From Cladophialophora immunda (taxonomy: Eukaryota > Ascomycota > Eurotiomycetes > Chaetothyriales > Herpotrichiellaceae): a DNA stretch of 64,000 nt. A program made the translations under genes and the position numbers. The stretch is from positions 2,744,777-2,808,776 of the forward strand of contig NW_015622545.1 of assembly GCF_000835495.1 (NCBI RefSeq), read 5' to 3'. This document shows positions 1-11,778 of the stretch, piece by piece; the stretch's first letter is position 1, and each line of letters opens with the position of its first letter. A model generated the notes under the pieces. It had not been told where the DNA came from and did no database searches. It worked only from the letters and a program-made list of their open reading frames with translations.

Positions 1-562
1 TCGATCTAGAGGAGGGTTCCTTTGACTATCTTGCTACTAAGCCATACTCAATTCTCAAGATGGCACATTATCCTGGGGTGCTTTCTGGATCAGAAGAACC
101 ATCATCAATCCGTCCCCACACGGACTACGAACTCTTGACGATCCTCCTACAGGACGACATTCCCTCCCTCGAAGTCCTGTCCAATACTGGGCGGTGGATC
201 CAAGCGAAACCCATTCCAGGGACATTTGTGGTCAACATCGGAGATTCCATGGCGATGCTCACCAATGGCCTCTTCGTGTCCACTATGCACAGAGTGCTCA
301 ACCATTCAAAGCGAGATCGGTATTCGGTTCCATTCTTTCTAGGGGGTCAGTATCTTACATAACTCATCTCTATGGATGGTGCTGACACTTTGCAGCGAAC
401 CAGGAGGCCGAGCTGAAGGCTCTCGAGCAATTCGTCACGCCTGATCAGCCGCCAAAGTTTCAGCCCATGACTTCAGGGGAATACGTTCGTCGATCTTTAC
501 AAGCAGTGTATTCCAAACCCAACATAGAGATCATCCGGGAGACAATCGAGCTGCAGGGATAA
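1..562 (+). CDS. 2-oxoglutarate/Fe(II) dioxygenase, 3' part
   Basis: C-terminal part of an isopenicillin-N-synthase-like oxygenase; the 5' end lies outside the window, and the frame is open from base 3. The exons visible are up to 345 and 396-562, separated by a 50 bp intron (GTCAGT...GCAG). The HxD iron-binding pair is seen in PHTDYE, the distal His in MHRVLN, and the 2-oxoglutarate-binding R-x-S in RYSVPFF. This order and spacing are those of the plant/fungal 2OG-Fe(II) oxygenase fold. Such enzymes hydroxylate, desaturate or cyclise small molecules; the substrate cannot be told. The next gene on the same strand is a Baeyer-Villiger monooxygenase, so the two may share a pathway, which is inference. 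ATG 60 is internal, because the upstream codons continue the family pattern. Confidence 0.85.
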
Positions 563-1435
563 GAATACGCTTACGCTCAAGTCAAAGGTCTCTTTAGGCC
601 CTCTGGAAAATACCCACTGTACGAAATAGTCCCGCATTGCTTTATGTCGACTTCCACGCCCGAAGTCGCAAGCACGGAAGCGAATTGTATTGGTGTATTT
701 TGTGAACGAGTCAACCGTCTGTCTCAATGCCTTTCGATGGTGGAACTTGACTACATCGCCTATATACCTCGTACATTCCCTGTATATCACGAAGTAGCGA
801 CACATCCGAGAGCGACACTGCAACACACGTCAGACTCGTTAGCAGGCCGTGGATCTCTCGATGTGGTATGCAAACTCCACTCTCTATCTATTCTAGCCTC
901 GAACATTCCGGCAATCGGAGACCGAGTCTTCTCTGTATATGGAGTACACAAGGCAGCACACAATGTCCACGCTAGATCCGCAACCGCATTTAAAAAGGAA
1001 CGTCGACTATATACAAGGTACCAGTGGGCCCCATCTGCATGATACGGCGTCCTACCGCTGACCCCCGGACCCACGACCTTTGCACTCGTGGGCAGTAGTG
1101 TCCCGGCTTCAACACAGAATCCCACGGTCCTGTCAGGACTCTATTAAGCCCAGATCTTCGGGCTGGTCTGCCCTCTACTCCATGTCAACCTTGTCTGACC
1201 TCTGTGGTTATTTTGGAGCTGAGTATCCGAAATGGAATGCGTGTGCTTAGGCAACCCAGCTTGTCAACCCGCTTCTGCCAGGGGCAGGGTGCTAATCATA
1301 AGTACGCGTACGCACAGCTCTCACAAGCCGAGCATGTCGCTCTTAAAGTCGCTCGTCTCCGAGTCGCCGCAGCCCCTGCTTGAGCTTGACTGGGTTCGTT
1401 GAAACCTCTATCCATTGTTAATTGCGGCAGGCAAG
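563..1435. other. intergenic, upstream of BVMO gene
   Basis: About 870 bases with no open frame that resembles a protein. The overlapping ORFs at 644-1042 (+) and 787-1125 (-) show no domain and lack splice context. It presumably carries the 3' UTR of the dioxygenase and the promoter of the monooxygenase. Confidence 0.5.
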
Positions 1436-3540
1436 ATGGTTGGACAGGCATCCACGGCCATTGCTCCAGGCGGTCCGGTTCCAGTTGCGGACCAACAAGC
1501 CCAAGTCAACGGCGCCGCCACAAGTCATGTCAATGGCGACCGTACGCAACTCGCAGGCGCTGCTCAGGCCGCCATGAAGGTCCAGCAGAAGTACGACGAA
1601 GAACGGCAGAAGCGACGGCGACCGGACGGCGATGCCCAGTATGTTGATCTCGCCCTGTCGGAGCAGTTCAAGCACTATCGAGAAGACCCTTGGCTCGACG
1701 AGCGCTCGGAAACAGTGACCATCGGCCACGGCGAACACGTCAAGTATCTCATCCTGGGAGCGGGATGCGGCGGGCTTTTCTTCGCCATCAAGCTCATCAA
1801 GGCAGGCATATCAGCGTCCGAGATCCGCATCGTCGACTCGTCCGGAGGTGTGGGAGGAACGTGGTACTACAACCGCTATCCGGGCCTGATGTGCGATATA
1901 GAGTCATACTGCTATCTTCCCTTTCTTGAAGAGATGGATTACATCCCGAAGCACAAGTACGCCTACGGCTACGAGATCAGGAAGTACCTGAACGCCGTCG
2001 CAGATAGATATCGACTCTCGGACACGGCCATGTTCCGCACCAAAATAAACACCCTCGTCTGGGACGAACGCAGCTGTCAGTGGAAAGTCGGCATGACCAA
2101 AGAGCGCAACTCAGGCTCTCCTGTTGAGATTGACGTGACTGCGGACTTTGTCATTGCTGCGTCTGGCGTCCTTCTACATCCAAAACTTCCCGCCGTGTCT
2201 GGAATCGAGAACTTCGAGGGCGCTTCATTTCACACGTCGCGCTGGAACTACTCTGTCACCGGTGGCTCTGAAGATAATCCGGCCCTTGACAAGCTCGCTG
2301 GGAAACGAGTGGGCATAATCGGCACAGGTGCCACGGCGGTCCAGGCTATTCCGCATCTTGCCAAACATGCGGGACACCTCGTCGTCTTTCAACGGACTCC
2401 TTCCTCTGTTGACATACGTGGCCAACACCCTACCGACAAGGGCACATGGACTTCCACTGTAGCCTCTCATCCTGGCTGGTGGAGAGAGCGGAATCTCAAC
2501 TTGGCGGCCCACCAGTCTGGCGCAGCTCAACCATCCGACATCGACCTTGTCAACGACCAGTGGAGCACCTGCCTCTCATACCGTGGCCTGCTTGGAGGGC
2601 CTGATCCGCCGTCCTCGATGGAGGAGATTCCAGCCTTTGTGGCACATCTGTACGCTTTGGACCTGCCTCGGGCTGAACGGATCCGCCAGCGAGTTGATGA
2701 GATTGTCGCGGACAAAAAGACTGCCCAGGCTCTGAAGCACTGGTACAGCACTTGGTGCAAGCGCCCAACATTCCATGACGACTATCTATCGTGCTTCAAC
2801 CTCCCGAACGTCGACCTTGTTGATACGGATGGAAAGGGTGTTGATCGTCTGACGGCCACCGGCGCCGTTGTAGGCGACAAGGAGTATCCACTGGACATTC
2901 TGATCTTCAGCACCGGCTTCCGCGCCCCTGGGATTGGCAGCCCTGGTTTCCGAGCCAGTATGGTGAGTTCACATTATTTTTCGGAGGTCTTGTTTGTTCT
3001 TAGCAAAGCCGCTTCCATCAGCCCCATCGTTTCGAGTCCCGAACTAACGGCAATCCGCAGAAAATCACGGGCAGGAACGGTAAGGACATGGACGCAAAAT
3101 GGGAAGAAGCCGTGGCGACGCTGCATGGGACCATGACACACGATTTCCCCAACTTCTTCATGCCTGGCCCCTTCCAAGCAGCTGCAACGGGGAACCAGAA
3201 CTTCACACTCGACATCATGAGCAACCACGTTGCTCATATTATCACCCAAGCTCAGGCAAGGCATCCGGGCCAGAAAATCGTGATCGAGCCGACGAAGGAT
3301 GCGGAAGAGATGTGGTCTGGGGAGGTTGTCAAGAGAAGCATGGCGTTTGCGGCAATGGCCGGCTGTACACCAGGTTATCTCAATGGAGAAGGAATCATGG
3401 ACACCATGCCGATGGAGGTGAAGATGAAGGCCGCCAGGATGGGTATCTGGGGCGAAGGCATCGGGCATTTCATGGAGACCATTGAGGCTTGGGAAAAGGC
3501 TGGTCAGCTGGAGGGTTTGGAGGTGAAGCCTGTCAACTAA
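1436..3540 (+). CDS. Baeyer-Villiger flavin monooxygenase
   Basis: Predicted FAD/NADPH monooxygenase of 668 residues that inserts oxygen next to a ketone to give an ester or lactone. Exons are 1436-2962 and 3061-3540; the 98 bp intron has GTGAGT, a CTAAC branch site and CGCAG. The FAD Rossmann glycines (GAGCGG) are near residues 108-113. The BVMO fingerprint FxGxxxHxxxW is intact at about 260-270 (FEGASFHTSRW), and the NADPH-site glycines (GTGATA) follow at about 296. The long N-terminus of roughly 85 residues before the helical linker is usual for fungal class I BVMOs. ATG 1436 was chosen because it has a fair context (AAG before ATGG); a TTG at 1415 is in frame but unlikely. Substrate unknown; steroids, cyclic ketones and polyketides are all possible for this family. 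Confidence 0.9.
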
Positions 3541-5664
3541 GTGCGTGGTTTTTGAGGCCTGGTCGAAGGCTTTTGGAGTGATGGGACGGAATTGGCGATC
3601 AGCTATACAGGCGACAAAGAGCGAGATCTGAAAAGAAGGGAAGGGTCAAAATGACTGGTTAGAAAGGCTGGGAGGGACCGCTTTCATTCGGTCGTGATAG
3701 ACCGGGCTTCACCAACGTGTTGTAGAGCGGCGCTAAAGATGTCGGTCACAGCCCAGGCTGGCTGCATCGGTAGATTCGACTCGCCTGAGGGATATCGCTC
3801 CGTCCGCGACACACATAGTCAGCTATACTCGGTACAATGATTGGAGAGCAAGACATGAGATGTTGTGTTCACAGTTCGGATGATGGATGATCCCCCCGCC
3901 CGGGAAAAAGCGCCATTCCGACATCGCCAAGCCAACTCGGTAGTCGGGCTCTGGACGTGACATCCACACCGACAGCCGTGCCAACTCCATCTCTTTTTCT
4001 CGTCTCGCATGACATCCGTGCAAGATATTTGATTCTGTCCTGTTATCATGGCGACCGAGGGACATACGGCCTGGGAATATGCTGGGAAAATCGTCTATCA
4101 GCTACTAAGGCAGTCAAGATTGTATAGAAGTGGCCTCCAGCACTTTGGATACCTCGGGGTGTGACCTATTTCACCACCAAAGTCAAAGCAAAGACATTCG
4201 TGGCTCGTCCCAAAGCCGTCACGCTCGACGGAGAAGCCGTTGGAGTTCGTCTATGAGAGAGCCCCCAAGGATTTTGCTACCGACCGTGTCGTCACTTGGT
4301 CCGTGGGCAAAGGAATGCAAGGTGACGCGGGGATTCTGAATCAACAACGACCCTTTCCTACATTGATCCATGGCTGTGGCATAGCAGAGCACGTTCTGGT
4401 CCTCGTGCCGCGGCCCTTCGAGGAGAGAACCGAACAGGTGAGAGCTGGGCTATAACACTGGGTAAGTTAAGTCGCCATGAACAACTATATGGTCTGGAGT
4501 CGAGGAAGGGAAGGAGACTCGACATCCGAGTCACTCGTTCTCAGGACAATGTCTTCCCAATATGTCACTCTCAAGATGGAAGGAACCCCTGTCCGGGACG
4601 GACGGACGCAGGCTTTCTCCCTCAAGAGATCGACCTAGGTCAACCGCTGGATACATGGCCCCGCCGTCCCGACAATCATTCTGGATATCTCCTGCAGGCA
4701 GACTTGAGTCAACCAGAGCATCATGAGAAAAACATGCAACCTTCGGCTTATGGACATCTTTCTTGTCCTGCACAGCGGCACAGACCAACTTCATCCAGAA
4801 TCGAGCAGTTTGTCCCGGCAAGTTTAGCAAGCCTTCGAGCCAACAAATTTCCTCCTGGAAGGACTGCATGATCCACGAACCGTGTCTTTCCCCACGCTTG
4901 CCAGGCGCCCTGAAAGGTATAAGCTGGGCCAGCTGCAGCGCCCAATGCAAGACAACAGGCGCTGCGACTTAATCATCATCGTGGATAGCAAAGAGATTGA
5001 CAACCCCACCATCATGGCTGCGCTTTCATCCACCTCAAAGCGCAAACTCTCGGAGTGAGGTCGACTGCAAGACTCGTGGGCCACGACGACCACCTGTTTC
5101 GCATCCAGAGAAGCCGGGGCTCCTCGCAAGAGGAGTCGTGGAGCCGCAGCAAGTATCTCACGAAGCTCCACCAGGTTATCAGCTGGATGGAATTTTTTCA
5201 AGTCCTTTATTGAAGGAATTGCATCAATGTTTCGCCCTCTAGGTGTTTACCTTGAAATTTTTAGTCGCCAAGCCGCCGGTACGGAGCGCAGGGCAGCAAA
5301 GGGCCAGCTTTGATTCCAGGGTGTCGGAAATCTCGGGGAATGGGACAACAGCACCTCAAGCCAAAAAATTCCGCTTATCGATCGATTACGGCATTGAGGA
5401 AGTGACCGGATCAGGAACAAAACCCCAATAACGGTCGTGGAGAGTTGTCGAGATCTGAGTGCACATGACAGTTCTCCCCAGGAGCCTTCCAAATGCGATT
5501 GAGGGGGTGAGATCTGCGATCCCCAATCATAAAAGATGTTGCAGTGAACACCTCACAGGCGCAGGCAAGCAGCCGGTAACCGCCAGTAAGCTTGGGTCAC
5601 CGAAGGTCGAGCGGCTTGGGCTGATAAACTAACCAGAAATGGGGTTGCACGGCGGCCAAGGACG
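3541..5664. other. 2.1 kb gene-poor stretch before bZIP gene
   Basis: No open frame here resembles a known protein, and both strands are broken by frequent stops. It may hold a long 5' leader or regulatory region of the bZIP gene, whose upstream boundary is unclear, and the 3' UTR of the monooxygenase. No tRNA-like or repeat structure was seen. Confidence 0.4.
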
Positions 5665-6330
5665 ATGCATTATATGGCCACGGACATCCATTATCTTTTC
5701 TTTGACATTTTTGTTTCCACCCACGACACCCCCGAAAATAATGTCGCCGATGATTCCATGAACGGACACAGGATCCAAGAGACGAACTTGCCCACCGGCA
5801 TCGAGGCCTTGCGACAGTCCGGCATCGCCCATATTGGTGCGATAACCACAGAGCCACCGTATTCTGGGGCGCCAGCCACACACCTGTTACAGCCCCTCTC
5901 CCCTCCGAGGTACAACAATCTCGATGCGCATTTTTATTCCAGCCTGTCGCCGAGCGACACCGGGCATGATCCGCAGCAGACGCCGGGACGACTAGATTAC
6001 TACATGCAAAGTCCTGACCACGTCGCGGACATGGCGGCCAAGGAGGAGAGGCGCAAGCGCAACACCGCGGCCAGTGCACGGTTTCGAATGAAGAAGAAAC
6101 AGAGGGAACAGGCCTTGGAGCGGAAGATGAGCCAAGTGCAGGACAAAAACGCGAAATTGGAGGAGAAAGTTAATCAGTTGGAAATGGAGAACAAGTGGCT
6201 GAAGGACCTGATCACGGAGAAGAACAAGAGACCTGCGAGCGAGTACGGAGAACACGACGACGACGATCTTGAGGCATTGGCACATGGGCGCATTGTGAAC
6301 GGGACGAGCGGAACACGTCACGCAGGGTAG
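5665..6330 (+). CDS. bZIP transcription factor, CYS3/MetR type
   Basis: Predicted nuclear leucine-zipper regulator of 221 residues. The basic region lies at about residues 127-147 (KRNTAASARFRMKKKQRE), the signature seen in the fungal sulfur regulators Neurospora CYS3 and Aspergillus MetR. The zipper runs in register with heptad positions L151, V158, L165, L172 and L179. The acidic stretch near 205-212 could contribute to activation. The start is not secure: ATG 5665 is the first in the open frame, ATG 5758 is an alternative, and a short upstream exon cannot be excluded. The next gene downstream encodes a secreted sulfatase, the classic CYS3 target class, which supports a sulfur role. The family match rests on the basic region only; another fungal bZIP subgroup remains possible. 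Confidence 0.75.
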   Translation: MHYMATDIHYLFFDIFVSTHDTPENNVADDSMNGHRIQETNLPTGIEALRQSGIAHIGAITTEPPYSGAPATHLLQPLSPPRYNNLDAHFYSSLSPSDTGHDPQQTPGRLDYYMQSPDHVADMAAKEERRKRNTAASARFRMKKKQREQALERKMSQVQDKNAKLEEKVNQLEMENKWLKDLITEKNKRPASEYGEHDDDDLEALAHGRIVNGTSGTRHAG

Positions 6331-6693
6331 AATCTGAGGACGAGAGCGCTTTTCCTTGGGGCGTGCAATCTTACGACGACAAACGCGATGGATGTTTGAG
6401 GGGGGACAGGTGGGAATCTGTGCTTGGTTCAAAGTACACAGAGGGCCCAAGTAGTGCTGCCCACGGGTCGCACTGGACACTGGAAATAGGTTGATACAAG
6501 GCGCGAGAAGCATATTGATTTCGCATGAACGTCTGTTCTTAGTCTCGATTACGAACCTTGTCCCAGTGCACATCCGCCAGTCGAAGAGTGACATTTCTGT
6601 TGTGTTTGGCAACCAAGGATTCCATTCTCAATGCATTGTGGGCTGGTTTGAAGTCGCCATTAGAGGCGCAGCGAGGATTGGAGTTGCAGTCTG

Positions 6694-6703
6694 ATCACGC
6701 CAT
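6694..6703. promoter_or_regulatory. possible CYS3-type binding site (9 of 10)
   Basis: ATCACGCCAT differs at one position from the Neurospora CYS3 consensus ATGRYRYCAT as I recall it. It lies about 300 bp upstream of the sulfatase start. One such match is expected by chance roughly once per few kilobases, so this is weak on its own. Confidence 0.2.
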
Positions 6704-6971
6704 TCTGTGGAACAAGCACGTCTCAGCAGCCTCTCCCAGCTGCAAGTCACCCAGCGCGAGGCCCTAGATAGCCTGTTGTAGGAAGCCTAGACGCCCGAAA
6801 TGAGCATCTTGCCTTGTCGCGGTGGAAGCTCGGGGGGCGATCTTGCCAGCTTCACCGCCTGGAGCGGGCTGCGACAACGGGCCAGCCTCTTCCATGTGTA
6901 ACTGCCTGGACCCCAAGGCGCAGGTAGGTGGAATATGGCTTCTCGTAAAATCGGGGTGACTTTGAAGCAGA

Positions 6972-6977
6972 TATAAA
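6972..6977 (+). promoter_or_regulatory. TATA-like element of sulfatase gene
   Basis: TATAAA 34 bases before the ATG at 7006. The short distance would imply a very short 5' leader, so it may be fortuitous. Confidence 0.35.
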
Positions 6978-7005
6978 CATATCGCCCGCAGTAGAGGGAG
7001 TCGCG

Positions 7006-9021
7006 ATGGCCTGGTCGAGGTCGTCGTGGCTGGTGCTCCTGGCAGCTGCTGTCGGCAGCCTGGCCAACGACTGGGAGCGCAGCCGTGGAGCGGGATGGCA
7101 GCAACCTCTCACAACAGACCAGCCGTCCAGCTCCAGGCCAAACATCGTCTTCATCTTGACGGATGACCAGGACCTGCGCATGGACTCGCTGTCCTACATG
7201 CCACATGTGAAAGAGCACCTCATTGACCAAGGCACGTTCTTCCAGCGTCACTATTGCACCATCGCCCTGTGCTGCCCGTCGCGTGTGAGCCTGTGGACTG
7301 GCAGAGCAGCCCACAACACCAATGTCACCGATGTCAATCCTCCCTACGGTGTGTTCCCCCTTTCTCGATATCACTGTCGTCGCACAGTTTCTGACTGCGA
7401 GATACCTTAGGCGGCTACCCGAAGTTCGTCAGCCAGGGTTTCAACGAGGCATGGCTTCCCATCTGGCTCCAAGATGCCGGCTACAACACGTACTACACGG
7501 GAAAACTGTTCAACTCCCATAGCGTGAGGACCTACAACTCTCCATTTGTCAATGGCTTTACAGGTTCCGACTTCCTCCTGGATCCTCACACCTATGAATA
7601 CCTGAACGCCAGTTTCCAGCGAAATCGCGAGCCGCCCGTGAGCCACGAGGGAGAATATTCCACCGATGTCCTCGCCAGGAAGGCATACGGGTTCCTAGAA
7701 GATGCCATATCGGAGCAGAAACCGTTCTTCTTGACGATTGCTCCCAACGCTCCTCACAGTAATGTCAAGTTCGAGGAAAGCTGGTTCAACGGCAGTGCTT
7801 CGGCGCACACGATCGTGACCACGCCTCCCATCCCGGCAGAGAGGCACAGACACTTATTCCCAGATGCCGTGATTCCGCGCACTCCAAGCTTCAATCCAGA
7901 CGAGGTGAGTTGACCGCTGCTTTCCCGGCGCCCTAACTAACCACTAGAATGCAGCCTCACGGCGTTTCCTGGATCAGTAGTCTGCCCAAACAGAACCAGA
8001 CGAACGTCGACTTCAACGACGAGTTCTATCGCAACCGGCTGCGTGCCCTCCAAGCCGTCGATGAGATTGTCGATGGTGTCATCGCTCGTCTGAAAGAGCA
8101 TGGGATTCTCGACAACACTTACGTCTTCTATTCGACTGACAACGGCTACCACATCGGTCAACACCGCCTGCAGCCGGGCAAGGAATGCGGCTATGAAGAA
8201 GACATCAATATACCATTGATAGTACGTGGTCCAGGGATACCAAAGGGAAAGTCGACCAGTCTCGTAACCTCCCACACGGATCTGGCGCCCACTTTCTTGT
8301 CTCTTGCGGGTGGAGAGATTCGATCCGACTTCGACGGCAGCGCTATCCCACTGACGCCCGACCGACTTAATGAGGATGTTGTCTACACCCGTGGAGAGCA
8401 TGTGAACATCGAGTACTGGGGCTTTGCACTTGCAGAGGGCAAGTACGGGAATGGGATGTACTGGAACAACACATACAAGGGACTCAGGGTGATCGGCACC
8501 GGCTATAACCTCTACTACAGCGTGTGGTGTAGTGGCGAACACGAGCTCTACGACCTGAGGGTATGCCTATCTCTCTCTCGCTGGCCATATTTCCATGTGG
8601 AATTATTGCAGGGCTGACCACCTCCCAGAACGATCCCTATGAGACGCAGAACCTGTTTAAATCGAATCATTCCTCAAATTTCGAATTTCCAGCCACAGAG
8701 CCGGAGACCCAGTCAACGATCACTACCTTGCAGCACCTTATCTCTCGCCTCGATTCACTGGTTATGGTTCTGAAGACATGCAAAGCACGAACTTGTACTC
8801 ACCCATGGGAAACTCTCCATCCCCATGGCGAGGTGGCCAACCTGCAAGATGCCCTGGACGCACGCTATGACGACTTCTATGAGCTTCAACAGGAAAGGGT
8901 TCGGTTTGAAAAGTGCGAAAAGGGCTATATACTGGAAAGTGAAGGGCCGCGGCACGTCAAGGCATTCTCCCTTGGTGACGATGGACCCAGGGGAGGAGTG
9001 CAGTGGAGTGAACTTGTATAG
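7006..9021 (+). CDS. secreted sulfatase (arylsulfatase family)
   Basis: Predicted secreted enzyme of 611 residues that hydrolyses sulfate esters. Exons are 7006-7348, 7411-7904, 7955-8560 and 8629-9021, with introns of 62, 50 and 68 bp. A hydrophobic signal peptide covers about residues 8-20. The metal-binding start of the fold is seen at D53-D54 in IVFILTDDQD. The formylglycine motif C-x-P-S-R followed by TGR is intact (CCPSRVSLWTGR, Cys89). A typical sulfatase ending, YDLRNDPYETQNL, spans the last intron and confirms that join. In Neurospora, arylsulfatase is induced on sulfur starvation under CYS3 control, and here a CYS3-like bZIP gene lies immediately upstream. The natural ester cannot be predicted; glycosaminoglycan-type or aryl sulfates are both possible. 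Confidence 0.92.
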
Positions 9022-9461
9022 AATCACTATATCAGATACGGCGCATCTCAGCGCTCTAAACTGTTAAATTCGTTATCTGCAAAGTCCAAACACTCAGCGA
9101 CATTTGCCCGCTTCTGGTGCAAGATACCATGTTGTGCCTGCAGCGGAAACGTTCCACTTGAAAGAAGCGTGTGGCGCGCTGATGACCCTGGTCGATGTGG
9201 CTAGCAATGCTTGATGCTCGGTGCGTGCTCGCTTCGTGTTTTTGCGTGATCATGATGCGGATCCATGCTACGGCTGGCATCCCCCGTCAGGCCCATCCAG
9301 CCTTTCGTTGGGCCACACATTGTGCCGTTGTTGACCGACCTTTGGGGGAAGCACCCGACCTGGGATTCTGACTGGATGTCGACATCACTCGCACGTTGCC
9401 GGAGAAAATATGTTTTGTTCTGTTGACTCTCGCCCTCGCGAGACCACCGCAATCCACCGCC
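9022..9461. other. intergenic between sulfatase and MFS gene
   Basis: About 440 bases. No coding or structural signal seen; it presumably holds the promoter of the MFS gene. Confidence 0.5.
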
Positions 9462-11778
9462 ATGGGGGATAGGGATAGAGATAGGGTTGTTGAGGCAGAC
9501 GAGACGACTGCGCTGCTGCGGACCGATTCCGAGTCCTCAGACTTTGAGCAGCAGTCATACAGGACTTCTCTGCGCCGACACTCGTCCGCCAACCTCCCTC
9601 CGTACCACGAAGAGCCTGCGCCTGCAGCTGCCAAAGGGGATGCTGAACCCTCGTCGACGCTGACCATCTGGACAATTGTCCCCGTCTCGCTTCTCGGTAT
9701 GTCAGGAGAGAAGCCCGTCCATGCGTGAGACTTGAGACTGTCGAGCAATGCTAATCTGAGGGCACAACAAGGTGTTTTTGTCGCCAACCTCGACGGCAGC
9801 CTGATCATCGCATCGAGCCAGCAGATCGCTTCAGAGTTCAACGCGCTGTCCAGTGCGTCGTGGCTCGTCACCAGCTTCGTGCTTGCCCTCTGTGCCAGTC
9901 AGCCCCTGGTAAGACGCCTTGACAACCACTAAAACTGTAGTCGAAGTCGCTGCTGACCCGTTGCCACGAACTATCCTACAGTACGGGAAGCTGAGCGACA
10001 TCTTTGGCCGACGAAGTAACCTGAGCGTGGCCTACATTTTCTTCGCGGCAGGATGCTTTCTTTGGTGAGTACCGACGACAGTTCGACGGGTGGCCAGGAA
10101 CAATGCTTACACAAACCGCAGCGGCATCGGTCGCGAGTACTGGCATGTGGTTGCTGGTCGAGCCATCTCCGGCATTGGAGGCGCCGGCATGACAGCGCTG
10201 GTATCCATCATCATTGCTGGTGAGGCTGCATGCATGTCTCATCCGCCACGACAACTCGACTGACTCCCCTCACAGATGTGGTGCCTGTGAGAGAAGTCGC
10301 AAGCTGGAGGAGCTACGTCAACGTCGCCGCTACGACAGGGCGAGCCGTTGGTGGACCATTGGGCGGCTGGCTCTGCGACACCATCGGTTGGCGATGGTGC
10401 TTCTATGGCCAAGTGCCTCCCACGATCCTGGGTCTCCTTCTCATACTCTGGAAACTGCCAACCCGGACGCGAAAGACGGCCAAACCTGGCGAGGAAGCCT
10501 CATTCAGGCAAAAGCTGGCACGGGTAGACGTGATAGGTGCCGTCACCCTGATCGTCACCATCATCAGCTTCCTCCTCGCCCTGGAGTTTCTGAACGAGGA
10601 TCTACCTTTGGCGCACGCCGTAGCCCCCACGGTCCTTTTCCTCGCATTCATGGTCCTGTTCTACATCGTCGAGAGCCGCTGGGCCAAAGAGCCGATCCTG
10701 CCGATCGAGCTTCTCACCAGCCGGGCGACGCTGACTGCCTACCTCCTGGCGGGACTCCAGATGACCGCGCAATTCAGCCTCTTCTACTCGGTGCCCATCT
10801 ACTTCCAGATCGTCTCCGGCTCGAGCGTGAGCGACGCGGGGCTCCGCCTCGTCCCGGCCGTGGTGGGCAACGCCACTGCGGGACTGCTGGCCGGCTACAC
10901 CATCTCCAAGACGGGCCGGTACAAGCTCTTCACCCTGCTGGGCAACACCGGAGGATGTCTGGGGTACCTGATGGTCCTGCTCCGCTGGCGGCGCGGCGCC
11001 ATCCACCCGGCCGAGACGCTGTACACCTTCCTGGGCGGCTTCGCCTCGGGCACCAACCAGTCGACCACCTTCATCCACCTGGCCGCGAGCCTGGAGCCGA
11101 GCAAGATGGCCATCGCCGGCACGACCCTGTACCTGTGCCACAACCTGTTCCTCCTCATCGGCATCCAGTTTTCCACCGCGCTCCTGCACGCCCGCCTTCG
11201 GAGCAGTCTGGAATCCGGCCTGGAGGGCGTCAAACACAAGTCCAAGGTGCGTATCCCGTTACGTGTTTGTGTACTGGTTTTGTTGCTTCTCAGCCGTCCC
11301 AGAGTGAAAACCCCAAGTCGTTTTCCCTCCTTATTTTCTCTTTTTCTCCCAAGTTTTGCTGTTTGAAAAAGAGAATGAGAAGATCAGAAACACCCTCAAG
11401 GAGCGAAAAAGAAGGCGTCACTGAGTCTGAAACTTACTCACAAACCCCGTATCGAACACGAACAGATCATCGAGTCCGCCGTTTCCAGCGTCAGATCCAT
11501 CCGAGATCTCCCGCCACGGATCAGAGATGTCGTCGTCCGAGCCTACCTCGACGGTTTGAGCTGTACATTTGGTAGGCCAATTTCGATTTATTTCCTCGCG
11601 TTGTTTTTTTTTCCTCCTCCTCACCCCCGAGAAAATCGTCGTTCGCGCTTTTTCACTTGGGAGAAAGAAAAAAACATTGAGACTGACTTGATACATTTGG
11701 ATGAAACTAGCGATGTCCCTGGCTTTTGCCTTCTTGGGCTTGTTGGTCGCGATTAGTTTGAGGGAGAAGAGATTATAG
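9462..11778 (+). CDS. MFS permease, vacuolar amino-acid/drug (Vba/Fnx1-like)
   Basis: Predicted multi-pass transporter of 565 residues in seven exons: 9462-9696, 9772-9908, 9982-10064, 10122-10219, 10276-11246, 11466-11571 and 11711-11778. The start has a near-ideal context (CCGCCATGG). A 70-residue soluble N-terminus carries an ETTALL dileucine-like signal, as in vacuolar family members. MFS motif A (GKLSDIFGRR) and an antiporter motif (GRAVGGPLGG) are present, followed by repeated hydrophobic segments ending in FAFLGLLVAI. The fifth intron (11247-11465, 219 bp) is the least certain: the join KHKSK to IIESAVSS is supported by phase, a TACTCAC branch-like site and the family pattern. Likely substrates are basic amino acids or drugs. 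Its place beside sulfur genes may be coincidental or may reflect sulfur amino-acid handling. Confidence 0.85.

Larger units (their letters stand above)
6331..7005. promoter_or_regulatory. bZIP-sulfatase intergenic / sulfatase promoter
   Basis: About 675 bases between the bZIP stop and the sulfatase ATG. No protein-like frame. It holds a TATA-like element at 6972-6977 and one near-match to a CYS3 site, listed separately. Confidence 0.5.

Noticed and set aside
644..1125. Overlapping frames of 132 (+) and 112 (-) residues
   Set aside because: No domain, no splice context, and they overlap each other in the promoter region of the monooxygenase.
10602..11237. Minus-strand frame of 211 residues
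   Set aside because: Antisense shadow of the Vba-like MFS gene exon 5; composition is low-complexity with no motif.
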